Of a stretch of DNA of 64,000 bases, positions 1 through 8,279 are shown one piece after another. The translations under genes were made by a program, and so were the position numbers. Position 1 is the stretch's first letter. Every line of letters starts with the position of its first letter. The notes below the pieces were generated by a model. The model saw nothing but the letters and a program-made list of their open reading frames with translations. It was not told the DNA's origin and searched no databases. Origin of the DNA: Allofournierella massiliensis (GTDB taxonomy: Bacteria; Bacillota; Clostridia; Oscillospirales; Ruminococcaceae); NCBI RefSeq assembly GCF_004345265.1, contig NZ_SLUM01000017.1, positions 22,993-86,992 on the forward strand. Direction: 5' to 3'.

Positions 1-1
1 G

Positions 2-415
2 TGGCTTGATGGCTGTTCATTTGTTGAAATGCATGAGTGTACATCCTTGCCGATAGCGGATCTTGAAGATATCTGCAGTAAGTCCATTTCTTACGAATTG
101 AGTTTCTTTGTGGGGAACATCATTGATATCATTGAGATCAATGACGAAGACATAGTAAATCCCTTGCCCAATTTGCTCCTCCTACAAAGAAGATTGAAAT
201 ACGGAGTCAAAACAGAAACCGCAGTTTCGGTATGCGAGAAAATCTTTAATGACCGATTCCTTGCAAATCTTCTGGCAGACAAAATAGGCCATGATGCAAT
301 CGAGGCTAACAGCATCGTAGGTGTTATGAAGTCGCATAAAGAGGACATCTTGGATATCCTATCGGCCTATCCGACGTACTTTTCCGAGCGTGTCCAATGG
401 ATATGTAAGGATTAA
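2..415 (+). CDS. 3' end of an unknown protein, cut by the window edge
   Basis: The reading frame is open from base 2 to a TAA at 413-415, so this is the C-terminal part of a longer protein that begins outside the window. The visible 137 residues look largely helical, with one hydrophobic stretch (SFFVGNIIDII) followed by acidic and leucine-rich segments. An internal ATG at 29 has no convincing ribosome site, so it is unlikely to be the start. I do not recognise the family. The neighbours downstream are defence genes, so a defence role is plausible but rests only on context. Confidence 0.5.
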   Translation, partial: WLDGCSFVEMHECTSLPIADLEDICSKSISYELSFFVGNIIDIIEINDEDIVNPLPNLLLLQRRLKYGVKTETAVSVCEKIFNDRFLANLLADKIGHDAIEANSIVGVMKSHKEDILDILSAYPTYFSERVQWICKD

Positions 416-485
416 CTTCATGTCTTACGCCGAAACTTTTGGCTGCATCAATTGTTCGTGCATATGAAGAATCAGAGGTGAAAAA

Positions 486-701
486 ATGACTGTTTGCTAT
501 AATAAATTGTGGAAGCTACTGATTGATAAGAATATGAAAAAGAAAGATCTGCGGTTGGCCACCGGCATGTCTACCACTGCCCTTGCCAAGCTGGGCAAGA
601 ACGAGCATGTCAGCACGGAGATCCTCACCAAAATCTGCAAGGCGCTGGACTGCGACTTCTGCGACATCATCGAACTGGTGAAGGAGGAGCAGCATGATTG
701 A
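486..701 (+). CDS. small XRE/Cro-type HTH regulator
   Basis: A 71-residue protein that is almost entirely one Cro/CI-type helix-turn-helix. The helices are LWKLLIDKNMKKKDLRLATG, MSTTALAKLGKN and STEILTKICKALDCDFCDII, a pattern of the YozG-like XRE subfamily. It has no second domain, so it is probably a DNA-binding repressor or activator of its own operon. A GAGGTG ribosome site lies about 6 bases before the ATG. Its stop overlaps the ATG of the next gene by 8 bases, so the two are translated together and the regulator probably controls the AlbA_2 protein. Confidence 0.85.
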   Translation: MTVCYNKLWKLLIDKNMKKKDLRLATGMSTTALAKLGKNEHVSTEILTKICKALDCDFCDIIELVKEEQHD

Positions 702-2148
702 TTTTTCCAAGATAGAGCAGTATCGGGAGAATAACCGCATTGAGGCCAAGAAAGCCCTCGGCGGCCTGCCCAAGAGCATTTGGGAAACCTATTCTGCCTT
801 TGCTAACACTCACGGCGGTATTATCTTGCTGGGCGTGGAGGAGTTGGCTGATAAGTCCTTCCGCACGGTGGATCTGCCCGACCCGGAGAAACTCATCAAA
901 GAGTTCTGGGACATCGTCAACAATCCCAACAAGACCAGCGTAAATATACTGTCCTCCAAAGATTTGTTCGTCCAGGAGGTCGATGGCAATCATATCGTGG
1001 TCATCAACGTCCCCCGTGCAGAACGTTCCTATAAGCCGGTGTATGTGGACGGAAATCCCCTCTGCACCTATCGCCGAAATGGTGAGGGTGACTACCGCTG
1101 CACCAAAGAAGAGTACCAGGCCATGGTGCGGGATGCCTCCGTGAAAACACAGGATATGCTCATTCTGGAAGAGATGGATATGTCCGTGTTCAACAAGGAA
1201 AGTGTTCGCAGCTATCGCCAGAGAATGCGTCTCTCTCGCCCCGGTCATGTGTGGGAATCTTTGGAGGATGAAGATTTCCTTCTGCGGCTGGGTGCCGTTG
1301 GTATTGGATCTGATGGAAAGAAACATCCAACCTCGGCAGGACTTCTCATGTTTGGTAACGAATACGATATCGTCCGTGAATTTAACTCCTACTTCCTGGA
1401 TTATCAGGAGCAGTATGATGCCGACACCCGCTGGACCGACCGAATCATCTCCTCTTCCGGCGACTGGAGCGGCAATGTGTATGACTTCTATTTCCGAGTC
1501 TACAACAAGCTGATCCAGGACATCAAGGTGCCCTTCAAGATGGAGGGCGGTACCAGAGTGGACGATACCAATGTGCATAAAGCCCTGCGCGAAGCATTGG
1601 CGAACTGCCTGGTTCATGCCGATTATTACGGCAGACAAGGCCTGGTCATCATCAAAAAGCGTGATTCCATCACCATGGCTAATCCCGGCGGTTTCCGTAT
1701 TGAGATAGACGCAGCTAAAAGCGGTGGTGTGTCCGATCCCCGGAACGGAACTATGCTGAAATTGTTCAACCTGATTGATATTGGCGAACGTTCCGGCAGA
1801 GGCATTCCCCTTGTTTTCAGCGCTTGGCGGGAGCAGGGGTGGGCAATGCCTGCTGTTACAGAACAACTTGAGCCGGAGAGAACAATACTGACGCTCACAT
1901 TCGAAAAAATCGGCGATAAAAAATCGGCGATAAAAATCGGCGATAAAAAATCGGCGATAAACGCAAAAATGAAGGAAACCATTATTGCGTATCTTACCGA
2001 TAACCCCGAAGCAAAAGCTTCCTCGATTGCTGAGTATATCGGCCTGAAGCCGTCTCGCACAAGAGACTATCTGAATGAATTGATTGTGGAAGGAATCGTT
2101 GTCGCTGAAGGCAGTAACCGTAACAGAACCTATCGGTTGAAAGCGTAA
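694..2148 (+). CDS. AlbA_2 (Schlafen-like) ATP-binding transcriptional regulator
   Basis: A 484-residue protein of the COG2865 type. The N-terminal AlbA_2/Schlafen AAA_4 domain (about residues 10-145) contains EAKKALGGLPKSIWETYSAF followed by NTHGGIILLGVEE. A central GHKL-like ATPase region (about 290-390) has EALANCLVHADY, MANPGGF and GERSGRGIPLVF. The C-terminus (about 425-484) is a winged helix, with IAEYIGLKPSRTRDYLNELI as its helix-turn-helix. Such proteins are usually called ATP-binding transcriptional regulators or RecG-like; in defence islands their role is not settled. It overlaps the XRE gene and probably shares its transcript. The linker before the winged helix contains a tandem repeat, listed separately. 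Confidence 0.85.
   Translation: MIDFSKIEQYRENNRIEAKKALGGLPKSIWETYSAFANTHGGIILLGVEELADKSFRTVDLPDPEKLIKEFWDIVNNPNKTSVNILSSKDLFVQEVDGNHIVVINVPRAERSYKPVYVDGNPLCTYRRNGEGDYRCTKEEYQAMVRDASVKTQDMLILEEMDMSVFNKESVRSYRQRMRLSRPGHVWESLEDEDFLLRLGAVGIGSDGKKHPTSAGLLMFGNEYDIVREFNSYFLDYQEQYDADTRWTDRIISSSGDWSGNVYDFYFRVYNKLIQDIKVPFKMEGGTRVDDTNVHKALREALANCLVHADYYGRQGLVIIKKRDSITMANPGGFRIEIDAAKSGGVSDPRNGTMLKLFNLIDIGERSGRGIPLVFSAWREQGWAMPAVTEQLEPERTILTLTFEKIGDKKSAIKIGDKKSAINAKMKETIIAYLTDNPEAKASSIAEYIGLKPSRTRDYLNELIVEGIVVAEGSNRNRTYRLKA
1909..1959 (+). repeat. 27-bp tandem repeat inside the AlbA_2 gene
   Basis: The decamer ATCGGCGATA occurs four times, starting at 1909, 1923, 1936 and 1950, that is with steps of 14, 13 and 14 bases. 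Two half-units make 27 bases, encoding IGDKKSAIK once and then nearly again. The repeat lies in the linker between the ATPase region and the C-terminal winged helix. Loss or gain of a full unit keeps the frame, while loss of one half-unit would shift it. Confidence 0.9.
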
Positions 2149-2282
2149 CAGTTCTTATAGAGATATTGTTGAGCATATAAAAGAGCCCACTCAGGATTAA
2201 GTCCGTTTTTTGGGACACGTAAGCCTGTAAAATGCTAATATGGGAGATTGTAAAAGTCTCCAGAAAACGGAGGTAGCGATAA

Positions 2283-2933
2283 ATGGCAAGAACGATTACG
2301 GTAAAGGGCATTGGAAAAGCATCCGCAAAGCCCGATTATGTGGTGTTTTCCATGACTTTGGAATCCAAGCATAAGGATTACGATAAGGCAATGGATATGG
2401 CTGCCGACCATATCCAGCAACTCAATGAAACACTGTGTGGTATCGGCTTTGAAAAGGGCTCTGTTAAGACTACGAACTTTAGTGTCCGCACGGACTATGA
2501 CCGTGTAAAAGACCGCAACGGTAATTATCAGAACGTATTCTGCGGATATGAAGTGACCCACAATCTGAAACTCGCTTTTGGTTTTGATATGGGCAGACTG
2601 TCCTTGGCGCTTTCCGCTATTGCAGGTTGTCTGTCTCACCCGCAGCTTTCGGTGGCCTTTACCGTGAAGGATGCGACTGCGATCAATGAGGCAATGCTCC
2701 GCTCCGCCGCCGCCAATGCAAAGAAAAAAGCCGAAATTCTATGCGAAGCATCCGGCGTTACAATGGGTGACCTCATTGCCATTGATTACAATTGGGGGGA
2801 GCTGGATATCTACTCCCATACCCGTTATGACTGTTGCGAGGACGCTATGCCTTTGATGGCAAAATCCATCGATATCGACCCCGATGATATTGACGTGAGT
2901 GACACGGCAACATTCATATGGGAAATCAAGTAA
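2283..2933 (+). CDS. SIMPL (DUF541) domain protein, cytoplasmic form
   Basis: A 216-residue single-domain SIMPL/DUF541 protein. The family pattern is clear: ITVKGIGKASAKPDYVVFSM at the N-terminus, then a helix with LNETLCGIGFEKGSVKTTNFSV, a Y-x-V-T-H-N-L strand, and ANAKKKAEILCEASGVTMGDLIAI near the end. Most SIMPL proteins are exported; this one has no signal peptide or membrane segment, so it should stay in the cytoplasm. It starts at an ATG behind GGAGG. It ends 15 bases before hsdM, so it is probably the first gene of the restriction-modification operon. The function of the domain is poorly known. Confidence 0.85.
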   Translation: MARTITVKGIGKASAKPDYVVFSMTLESKHKDYDKAMDMAADHIQQLNETLCGIGFEKGSVKTTNFSVRTDYDRVKDRNGNYQNVFCGYEVTHNLKLAFGFDMGRLSLALSAIAGCLSHPQLSVAFTVKDATAINEAMLRSAAANAKKKAEILCEASGVTMGDLIAIDYNWGELDIYSHTRYDCCEDAMPLMAKSIDIDPDDIDVSDTATFIWEIK

Positions 2934-2948
2934 GGAGGAACACCTGTT

Positions 2949-4727
2949 ATGTCTATGACTGAGCTGCAAAAGCAGACAAATGCAAATATACAGGCGAAAG
3001 CCAATCTGATCTGGGAAATCGCCACCCACCTTGTGGGCCTGTTCAAACCACATGAGTACGGCAAAGTGATTCTGCCTATGACCGTGCTGAAGCGTTTTGA
3101 TGACGCTCTGAAGCCCACCAAGGCAGCCGTTGTGGAGATGGCAAAGAAACTCGACGCACAGCATGTTGAGGGCGCGGCCCGGGATGGAATTCTGTGCCGT
3201 ATCTCCGGCTTTGATTTCTATAATACCAGCAACTACGATTTTGCAAAGCTGATCGCTGACCCGGACAATGCGGAAATCAACTTTGAAGCCTATCTGCAGG
3301 GCTTCTCCGCCAATATCAAGGATATCATCGATAACTTTGACTTTACCAACACCGTGAAGCTGATGGTAAAGGGTGGCGTTCTGTTCGTGACCCTGCAGGA
3401 GTTTAATTCCTCCAAAGCTGATATGTCCCCGGAGAAAATCACCTCCGCTGACATGGGCTATATCTTTGAAGAACTGATCCGGAAGTTCTCCGAGTCTTAT
3501 GACGAACAGGCCGGTGCTCACTTCACCAGCCGTGACATCATCTATCTGATGACTGAGCTTCTCGTTGCACCCGAAAAGGCTGAAATTATGGCAGAGGGTT
3601 GCACCAAGACCGCCTATGACATGGCAATGGGTACTTCCCAGATGCTTGGCTGTCTGACCGAGCGCCTCCAAGAGATCAGTGAGGATGCAGCCTTGACCTG
3701 CTTCGGTCAGGAGTTCAACCCGGAAACTTACGCCATCGCAAAGGCTGATATGCTTATTAAGGGCGGCAACGCATCCGGCATGAAGTTCGGTGACACCCTG
3801 AGTGACGATGCCTTCTCCGGTTATGAGTTCGACTACATCATTTCCAATCCGCCCTTCGGCATTGACTGGAAGCGCGAAAAGGCCCAGGTTGAAAACGAAG
3901 CTAAGCGTGGCTTCGACGGTCGTTTCGGCCCCGGCCTGCCTGCCATCTCCGATGGTCAGATGCTGTTCATGCTGAATGGCGTGAAGAAGCTGAAGGAAGG
4001 CTCCGGCAGAATGGCGATCATTCAGAACGGCTCTTCCTTGTTCACGGGTGATGCTGGGTCCGGTGCATCCGAGATCCGCCGCTATGTCATCGAGGGCGAT
4101 CTGGTGGAAGCCATCATTCAGCTGCCTACCGATCTCTTTTACAATACGGGGATTTCTACATACATTTGGGTACTGACCAAGGGTAAGGCCATGTACCGCA
4201 GCGGCAAGGTACAACTGATCGATGCCAGCAAGTGCTTTGTGAAGCGCCGCAAGAATATCGGCTCCAAGCGTGTCGACCTGGATGATGCCTGTATCGACCT
4301 CATTCTCCGCGCATATGAGAAGTTCAGCAATGAAACCTATGAGGAGAACGGTCTGGTTGTGGAGTCCAAGGTGTTTGACAACAGCTTCTTCGGTTTTACC
4401 AAGGTAACCGTGGAGACCGCCCAGGCAGACAAGGACGGCAAGTTCATCCTGAAGAAAGGCAAGAAACAGCCGGTCAAGGGTGCATCCGATACGGAGATCA
4501 TCCCCTTGTCCGAAGATAGCGAAGCATACATGAAAAAGAACGTCCTGCCGTATAACCCTCTGGCCTACATCGACCCGGCAAAGGATAAAATCGGCTATGA
4601 GGTACCCTTTACCCGATTGTTCTATAAGTTTGAGGCACCGGCATCCTCTGATTCCATTTTCGAGGAGATTAAGGCTCTGGAGGCAGAAGAAACAATCCTG
4701 ATGAAGGAGTTGTTTGGCCATGCGTGA
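2949..4727 (+). CDS. hsdM: type I restriction-modification methyltransferase subunit HsdM
   Basis: A 592-residue N6-adenine methyltransferase, the M subunit that joins HsdS to make the modification enzyme and HsdR to make the nuclease. An N-terminal helical HsdM_N domain (about 10-160) precedes the SAM-binding N6_Mtase fold. Motif I is the variant YDMAMGTSQML (about residue 222), and catalytic motif IV is NPPF (300-303). GAHFTSRDIIYLMTELL is the typical lead-in to the methylase core. A ribosome site AAGGAGG lies just after the SIMPL stop. The last codons overlap hsdS by 8 bases, so translation is coupled. Confidence 0.96.
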   Translation: MSMTELQKQTNANIQAKANLIWEIATHLVGLFKPHEYGKVILPMTVLKRFDDALKPTKAAVVEMAKKLDAQHVEGAARDGILCRISGFDFYNTSNYDFAKLIADPDNAEINFEAYLQGFSANIKDIIDNFDFTNTVKLMVKGGVLFVTLQEFNSSKADMSPEKITSADMGYIFEELIRKFSESYDEQAGAHFTSRDIIYLMTELLVAPEKAEIMAEGCTKTAYDMAMGTSQMLGCLTERLQEISEDAALTCFGQEFNPETYAIAKADMLIKGGNASGMKFGDTLSDDAFSGYEFDYIISNPPFGIDWKREKAQVENEAKRGFDGRFGPGLPAISDGQMLFMLNGVKKLKEGSGRMAIIQNGSSLFTGDAGSGASEIRRYVIEGDLVEAIIQLPTDLFYNTGISTYIWVLTKGKAMYRSGKVQLIDASKCFVKRRKNIGSKRVDLDDACIDLILRAYEKFSNETYEENGLVVESKVFDNSFFGFTKVTVETAQADKDGKFILKKGKKQPVKGASDTEIIPLSEDSEAYMKKNVLPYNPLAYIDPAKDKIGYEVPFTRLFYKFEAPASSDSIFEEIKALEAEETILMKELFGHA

Positions 4728-5976
4728 GATGAAAGATAGCGGAATTGAGTGGATTGGATCGATTCCTACACACTGGAAAACAGAGCGCTTACAGTGGCAT
4801 ATTACTGAAATCAAAGAAACTAACAAGCCGGAAAAATCCAGACAGGTTTTATCGTTAACAAACAAACGCGGCGTTATCCCTTATGAAGAAAAAGGTGCCC
4901 AGGGCAATGTATCTAAAGAGGACTATTCCCAATATAAGTTAGCCTATCCGGGAACCATTGTTGCTAATAGCATGAATATTTTGATTGGCTCAGTGGGACG
5001 ATGCGATTATTTTGGCTGTGTTAGTCCTGTTTACTATGTATATAAGCCCAAAGACGGTGAAAACCTTGAGTTTATTAATTATTTGTTCCAGATGGAGCAG
5101 TTTCAGAAAGAATTGCGTCGTTATGCAAATGGAATTTTGGAAATCCGTCTTAGAGTTTCTTCTGATGGCATCTTAAAGCGTGAGATGGCATTTCCTCCGT
5201 ATGCAGAACAGATGCAAATTGTATCTTTTCTAAATGCTAAATTATCTCATGTTGAGCAGTTAATAACGAATGTTCAGACGCAGATTGAAAAACTAAAAGA
5301 ATATCGAACCAGCTTGGTTGTGGAAGCCGTTACTCGCGGATTATGTCCATGCAATATGAAGAGTACTGAAAAAATAGAATGGCTGTCCGAAATTCCGGCT
5401 CATTGGATCGAGTGTAGAATAAAGAATGCAATTTTTCCTCAAGAGAAAGAAATCTTGCCCACTGATCAAATTATAACTTGTTTCCGAGATGGAGAAGTGA
5501 CTTTGAGAAGCAAACGCCGTGAAGATGGTTTTACAGTGTCATTTACTGAGCATGGTTATCATGGTGTAGATATCGGTGACTTGGTTATTCATGGTATGGA
5601 TGCTTTTGCGGGAGCGATAGGTTGCTCAGATAGTAGGGGAAAAACAACACCGGTTGTTCATGTCTGCAACACAGTAGGTAATAATCGCTATTTTATGTAC
5701 TATTTGCGAGCTATGGCCTATGGAAACATATTGATGGACTTGTCAAATGGTGTTCGTATCCGTTCAAGTGATTACCGAAATTTTGATCGCTTAGGTGTAT
5801 TTGGCATCGCAATTCCTCCGAGAGATGAACAAGATGAAATCGCTGAATATCTTGACAGAAAATGTGCTCAAATAGAGCAATTAATTGCCATCAAGCAGGC
5901 AAAAATCGAAAAACTGGAACAATATAAGCGATCCCTCATTTATGAATATGTCACCGGCAAGCGGGAAGTGATGTAA
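4720..5976 (+). CDS. hsdS: type I restriction-modification specificity subunit HsdS
   Basis: A 418-residue HsdS with the usual two-fold layout. Each half has a target recognition domain followed by a helical spacer. The halves open with DSGIEWIGSIPTHW and TEKIEWLSEIPAHW and close with the related helices QIEKLKEYRTSLVVEAVTRG and KIEKLEQYKRSLIYEYVTGK. It determines the bipartite DNA site recognised by the M2S complex. I chose the ATG at 4720, which overlaps the hsdM stop; an ATG at 4729 is also possible. Its base composition is more AT-rich than hsdM, common for exchangeable specificity genes. I saw no second hsdS copy or inversion repeat nearby. Confidence 0.95.
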   Translation: MREMKDSGIEWIGSIPTHWKTERLQWHITEIKETNKPEKSRQVLSLTNKRGVIPYEEKGAQGNVSKEDYSQYKLAYPGTIVANSMNILIGSVGRCDYFGCVSPVYYVYKPKDGENLEFINYLFQMEQFQKELRRYANGILEIRLRVSSDGILKREMAFPPYAEQMQIVSFLNAKLSHVEQLITNVQTQIEKLKEYRTSLVVEAVTRGLCPCNMKSTEKIEWLSEIPAHWIECRIKNAIFPQEKEILPTDQIITCFRDGEVTLRSKRREDGFTVSFTEHGYHGVDIGDLVIHGMDAFAGAIGCSDSRGKTTPVVHVCNTVGNNRYFMYYLRAMAYGNILMDLSNGVRIRSSDYRNFDRLGVFGIAIPPRDEQDEIAEYLDRKCAQIEQLIAIKQAKIEKLEQYKRSLIYEYVTGKREVM

Positions 5977-6899
5977 TGGCGAAGGACTATACCAATCAGC
6001 ACATTGTTCCCAAGCGATATCTGGATAGATTCGGGATGAAAGATGGCAAGCGAACCATCATCGGAACCCGCATTGTCAATAAAGGCAATGTGAGGTTCTT
6101 CACCGATTCAACAGTAAATGTCGGCTACATAAAGAATTACTATGATGTGACGGACAAGAACAATCCAAAGTATTGGGAGCATTATTTCGCAAGAGAGATT
6201 GATACCCTGTGTGGACAGGATACGGAGAATATCATCGCGAAGGTTACATTATCTCGCCCCGATACAATTGTTCTGTCTGCACACGACAAGCAAGTTCTGT
6301 CGAAACTGATTATTGCACAGCTGATGCGCATTCCTGAAAGCATTGACTATGTGAAAACTGTGCTTTATCCAAAAGTCTCAGCACAGGTCAAGGAAGATCT
6401 GGTTTCCACATTACCTCCTGCTTTCGTTGAAAAGCACAGGGAGCAGATAATGAATACGGAGTTTCCCGAACAATACCAAAAAGAGTTGGTGCTTAATCAT
6501 TCTTTTGAGCCAGCTAACTTCGACCGCTATTGCAAAGTGTTGCAGGACGGTGTTTGGGTAGTGTATGCCAATATGCACCGAGATACAATGCCATTTCTCA
6601 CAAGCGACAATCCGGTGCTTGTTGAAGGAATTGGAAAAACGGAAACAGGTCTGTTCCGCAACGGTCTTGCGAATCCTGCAACTTGTATTTTCTATCCTTT
6701 AAGTCCTGGGATTGCGGTGGCAATTTACTCCAGACAAGGAATAGTGGGGGTAGTTTCCGATGAGTATGACGGAAGAAAGATTATGCTTGGTGAGTTGAAA
6801 TACATCATGAATAAGAACGTAAAGATCATGGCACAGGCATATCACCATTCGTTTATTCCCCAGCCTCTCTATGATGAGATTGCTGGCGGCAGCTTTTAA
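5976..6899 (+). CDS. DUF4238 domain protein
   Basis: A 307-residue protein that opens with NQHIVPKRYLDRFG, the hallmark of DUF4238. It continues with the family pattern of a helical middle and the segment PFLTSDNPVL, followed by FYPLSPGIAVAIYS. There is no membrane segment. Its biochemical activity is not established; the family is often found near restriction systems and the conserved His residues hint at a nuclease, but that is only a guess. Its ATG shares an A with the hsdS stop (TAATG), so it is translationally coupled to the specificity subunit and probably belongs to the same operon. Confidence 0.85.
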   Translation: MAKDYTNQHIVPKRYLDRFGMKDGKRTIIGTRIVNKGNVRFFTDSTVNVGYIKNYYDVTDKNNPKYWEHYFAREIDTLCGQDTENIIAKVTLSRPDTIVLSAHDKQVLSKLIIAQLMRIPESIDYVKTVLYPKVSAQVKEDLVSTLPPAFVEKHREQIMNTEFPEQYQKELVLNHSFEPANFDRYCKVLQDGVWVVYANMHRDTMPFLTSDNPVLVEGIGKTETGLFRNGLANPATCIFYPLSPGIAVAIYSRQGIVGVVSDEYDGRKIMLGELKYIMNKNVKIMAQAYHHSFIPQPLYDEIAGGSF

Positions 6900-6960
6900 T
6901 CGAAAAGACTGGAATCTAAGCATGAGCAATTCAGGGATTCCTTCATATGTCGCCTAAGGG

Positions 6961-6991
6961 TTGACCTTTTCGCGAAAAAACAAGGTATACT
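6961..6991 (+). promoter_or_regulatory. promoter for the genes between hsdS and hsdR
   Basis: TTGACC (6961-6966) and TATACT (6986-6991) are separated by 19 bases, a usable sigma-A-type promoter with a slightly long spacer. It lies 29 bases before the ATG at 7020, with a GGAGG site in between. This gives the downstream genes, including hsdR, a start of their own. Confidence 0.6.
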
Positions 6992-7019
6992 ATGAAAAAA
7001 TATCTGATGGAGGTATCCC

Positions 7020-8114
7020 ATGAAAGAATTGTTTCCCATCGAAGCAGACAACCTGCCCATAGAAGTTAAGCAGGGTACTATGCCCATTCCTGCAGAGGGT
7101 AAGCGCCTATACATTACGCAAGATACCAAAGGTGTTGACTTCCATGCACTTCTGGGACAAATCGTGCAGTGCGTAAATATGAGCGAGATTCTGGCTGAGA
7201 TTAAAGCCGGAACCCAGTATGTGGTTCAAATCCCCGCAGAGTTCCAGGCGGCGTATGAATCCGGCGAGATGTTCATCATGGAAAACATGAAGACCGGCAG
7301 AAAGTGGCCAAGCCTGATGAAGATTGCCGAAGATGGAAAGCATCAAGTTGTGACACCTCTCCCTATTGCGGAGCAGGCAATTGTTCAAGGTAATCCGGTA
7401 CAGGAGCTTGCAAATAGCCACCACAATATGTTGATGCAACAACAGGTGGCGCGTCTGACTGAGATGGTAGAGCGTACATATCGTGTGGTTGAGCAAATCA
7501 AACATGGGCAAATGGATGACCGCATTGGGCTACTGGAAGCTGGTAAGAACGGTTTGATTCTGGCTATGTCAATGCCGGAAGGTGAGGAACGTAACCGCCA
7601 GATAGACTCCAGCAGACAGAACCTACTTGTTGCTCAGGCGCAGATCGAAAAAACGCTTGAACGCCGTGCTGGAGAATTCGAACCTCTGCCAAAGGCAGCC
7701 CCCGCTCGATTCATGCGTGAGGTCATCCACAGTGGCTACCTGGCAGAAAAACGCAGAGATGTACAGGAAATGCAAGACTATTATGACCTGTATTTACAGG
7801 CAACCAAGCTGCTTGCAGCTTCCTATGCCCTATGCGGAAATTTGGAAACAGCAGAACAAACTTTCCGATTGAGTGAATCCACTATTCGGTCTATCGATTT
7901 CAGCAAAGTTGAAACCATACGCTATCAGCACAAGGGATTGACGGATATGTTCTATTCGGCTCCTGCCGGGTATATTGCCACAGAGCGAGATGTATGTCTG
8001 GAGGCGGCAAAGCATTACGATTATGTGGCCCTTGAGGTCAGCGGAGAGAAATTGTTGGAGGTACTGGGAAATGGACAAGCAGAAGCGGTTCAAGAAGCAG
8101 GAACTGAAGAGTGA
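7020..8114 (+). CDS. unknown 364-residue protein between hsdS and hsdR
   Basis: I do not recognise this protein. The first 130 residues look like a mixed alpha/beta domain. The rest is helical: a coiled-coil-like stretch rich in Q, E and R (about 135-225, with QQQVARLTEMVERTYRVVEQ), then TPR-like helices (KLLAASYALCGNLETAEQTF, about 260-300). There is no signal peptide or membrane helix. It has its own promoter and a good GGAGG site, and its 3' end overlaps a 64-residue gene that leads into hsdR. The position suggests a partner or regulator of the type I enzyme, which is inference from context only. Confidence 0.75.
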   Translation: MKELFPIEADNLPIEVKQGTMPIPAEGKRLYITQDTKGVDFHALLGQIVQCVNMSEILAEIKAGTQYVVQIPAEFQAAYESGEMFIMENMKTGRKWPSLMKIAEDGKHQVVTPLPIAEQAIVQGNPVQELANSHHNMLMQQQVARLTEMVERTYRVVEQIKHGQMDDRIGLLEAGKNGLILAMSMPEGEERNRQIDSSRQNLLVAQAQIEKTLERRAGEFEPLPKAAPARFMREVIHSGYLAEKRRDVQEMQDYYDLYLQATKLLAASYALCGNLETAEQTFRLSESTIRSIDFSKVETIRYQHKGLTDMFYSAPAGYIATERDVCLEAAKHYDYVALEVSGEKLLEVLGNGQAEAVQEAGTEE

Positions 8115-8265
8115 AGATTACAAGGGCATGGAACAGGGTGCAAAAGCTCTGAAGGGTGGCCTTGGACTGCTTGGTTCCTTAGTCTTGATAGTAAAAAACA
8201 AGGACAATCTGAAAACCCTTGGTAAGAGTGCCATTAAACTTGCAGGCAAAGTCACTAAGATGTAA
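8071..8265 (+). CDS. small basic protein ahead of hsdR
   Basis: A 64-residue protein that overlaps the 3' end of the preceding gene by 44 bases in another frame. The start ATG at 8071 has a GGAGG site nine bases upstream. The N-terminal half is charged (MDKQKRFKKQELKSEDYKGM) and the middle is a short glycine-rich hydrophobic stretch (ALKGGLGLLGSLVLIV), possibly one membrane helix or an amphipathic helix. It ends 14 bases before the hsdR start. I do not recognise it; the layout of a lysine-rich head plus hydrophobic segment would also fit a small toxin-like peptide. Confidence 0.55.
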   Translation: MDKQKRFKKQELKSEDYKGMEQGAKALKGGLGLLGSLVLIVKNKDNLKTLGKSAIKLAGKVTKM

Positions 8266-8279
8266 GGGGGTGTTATATC

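Noticed and set aside
667..1866. 399-codon open frame antisense to the AlbA_2 gene
   Set aside because: The plus strand carries the conserved protein; the antisense frame lacks a ribosome site and domains.
2739..4865. 708-codon open frame antisense to hsdM
   Set aside because: hsdM on the plus strand has all methylase motifs; the antisense frame shows no recognisable domain.
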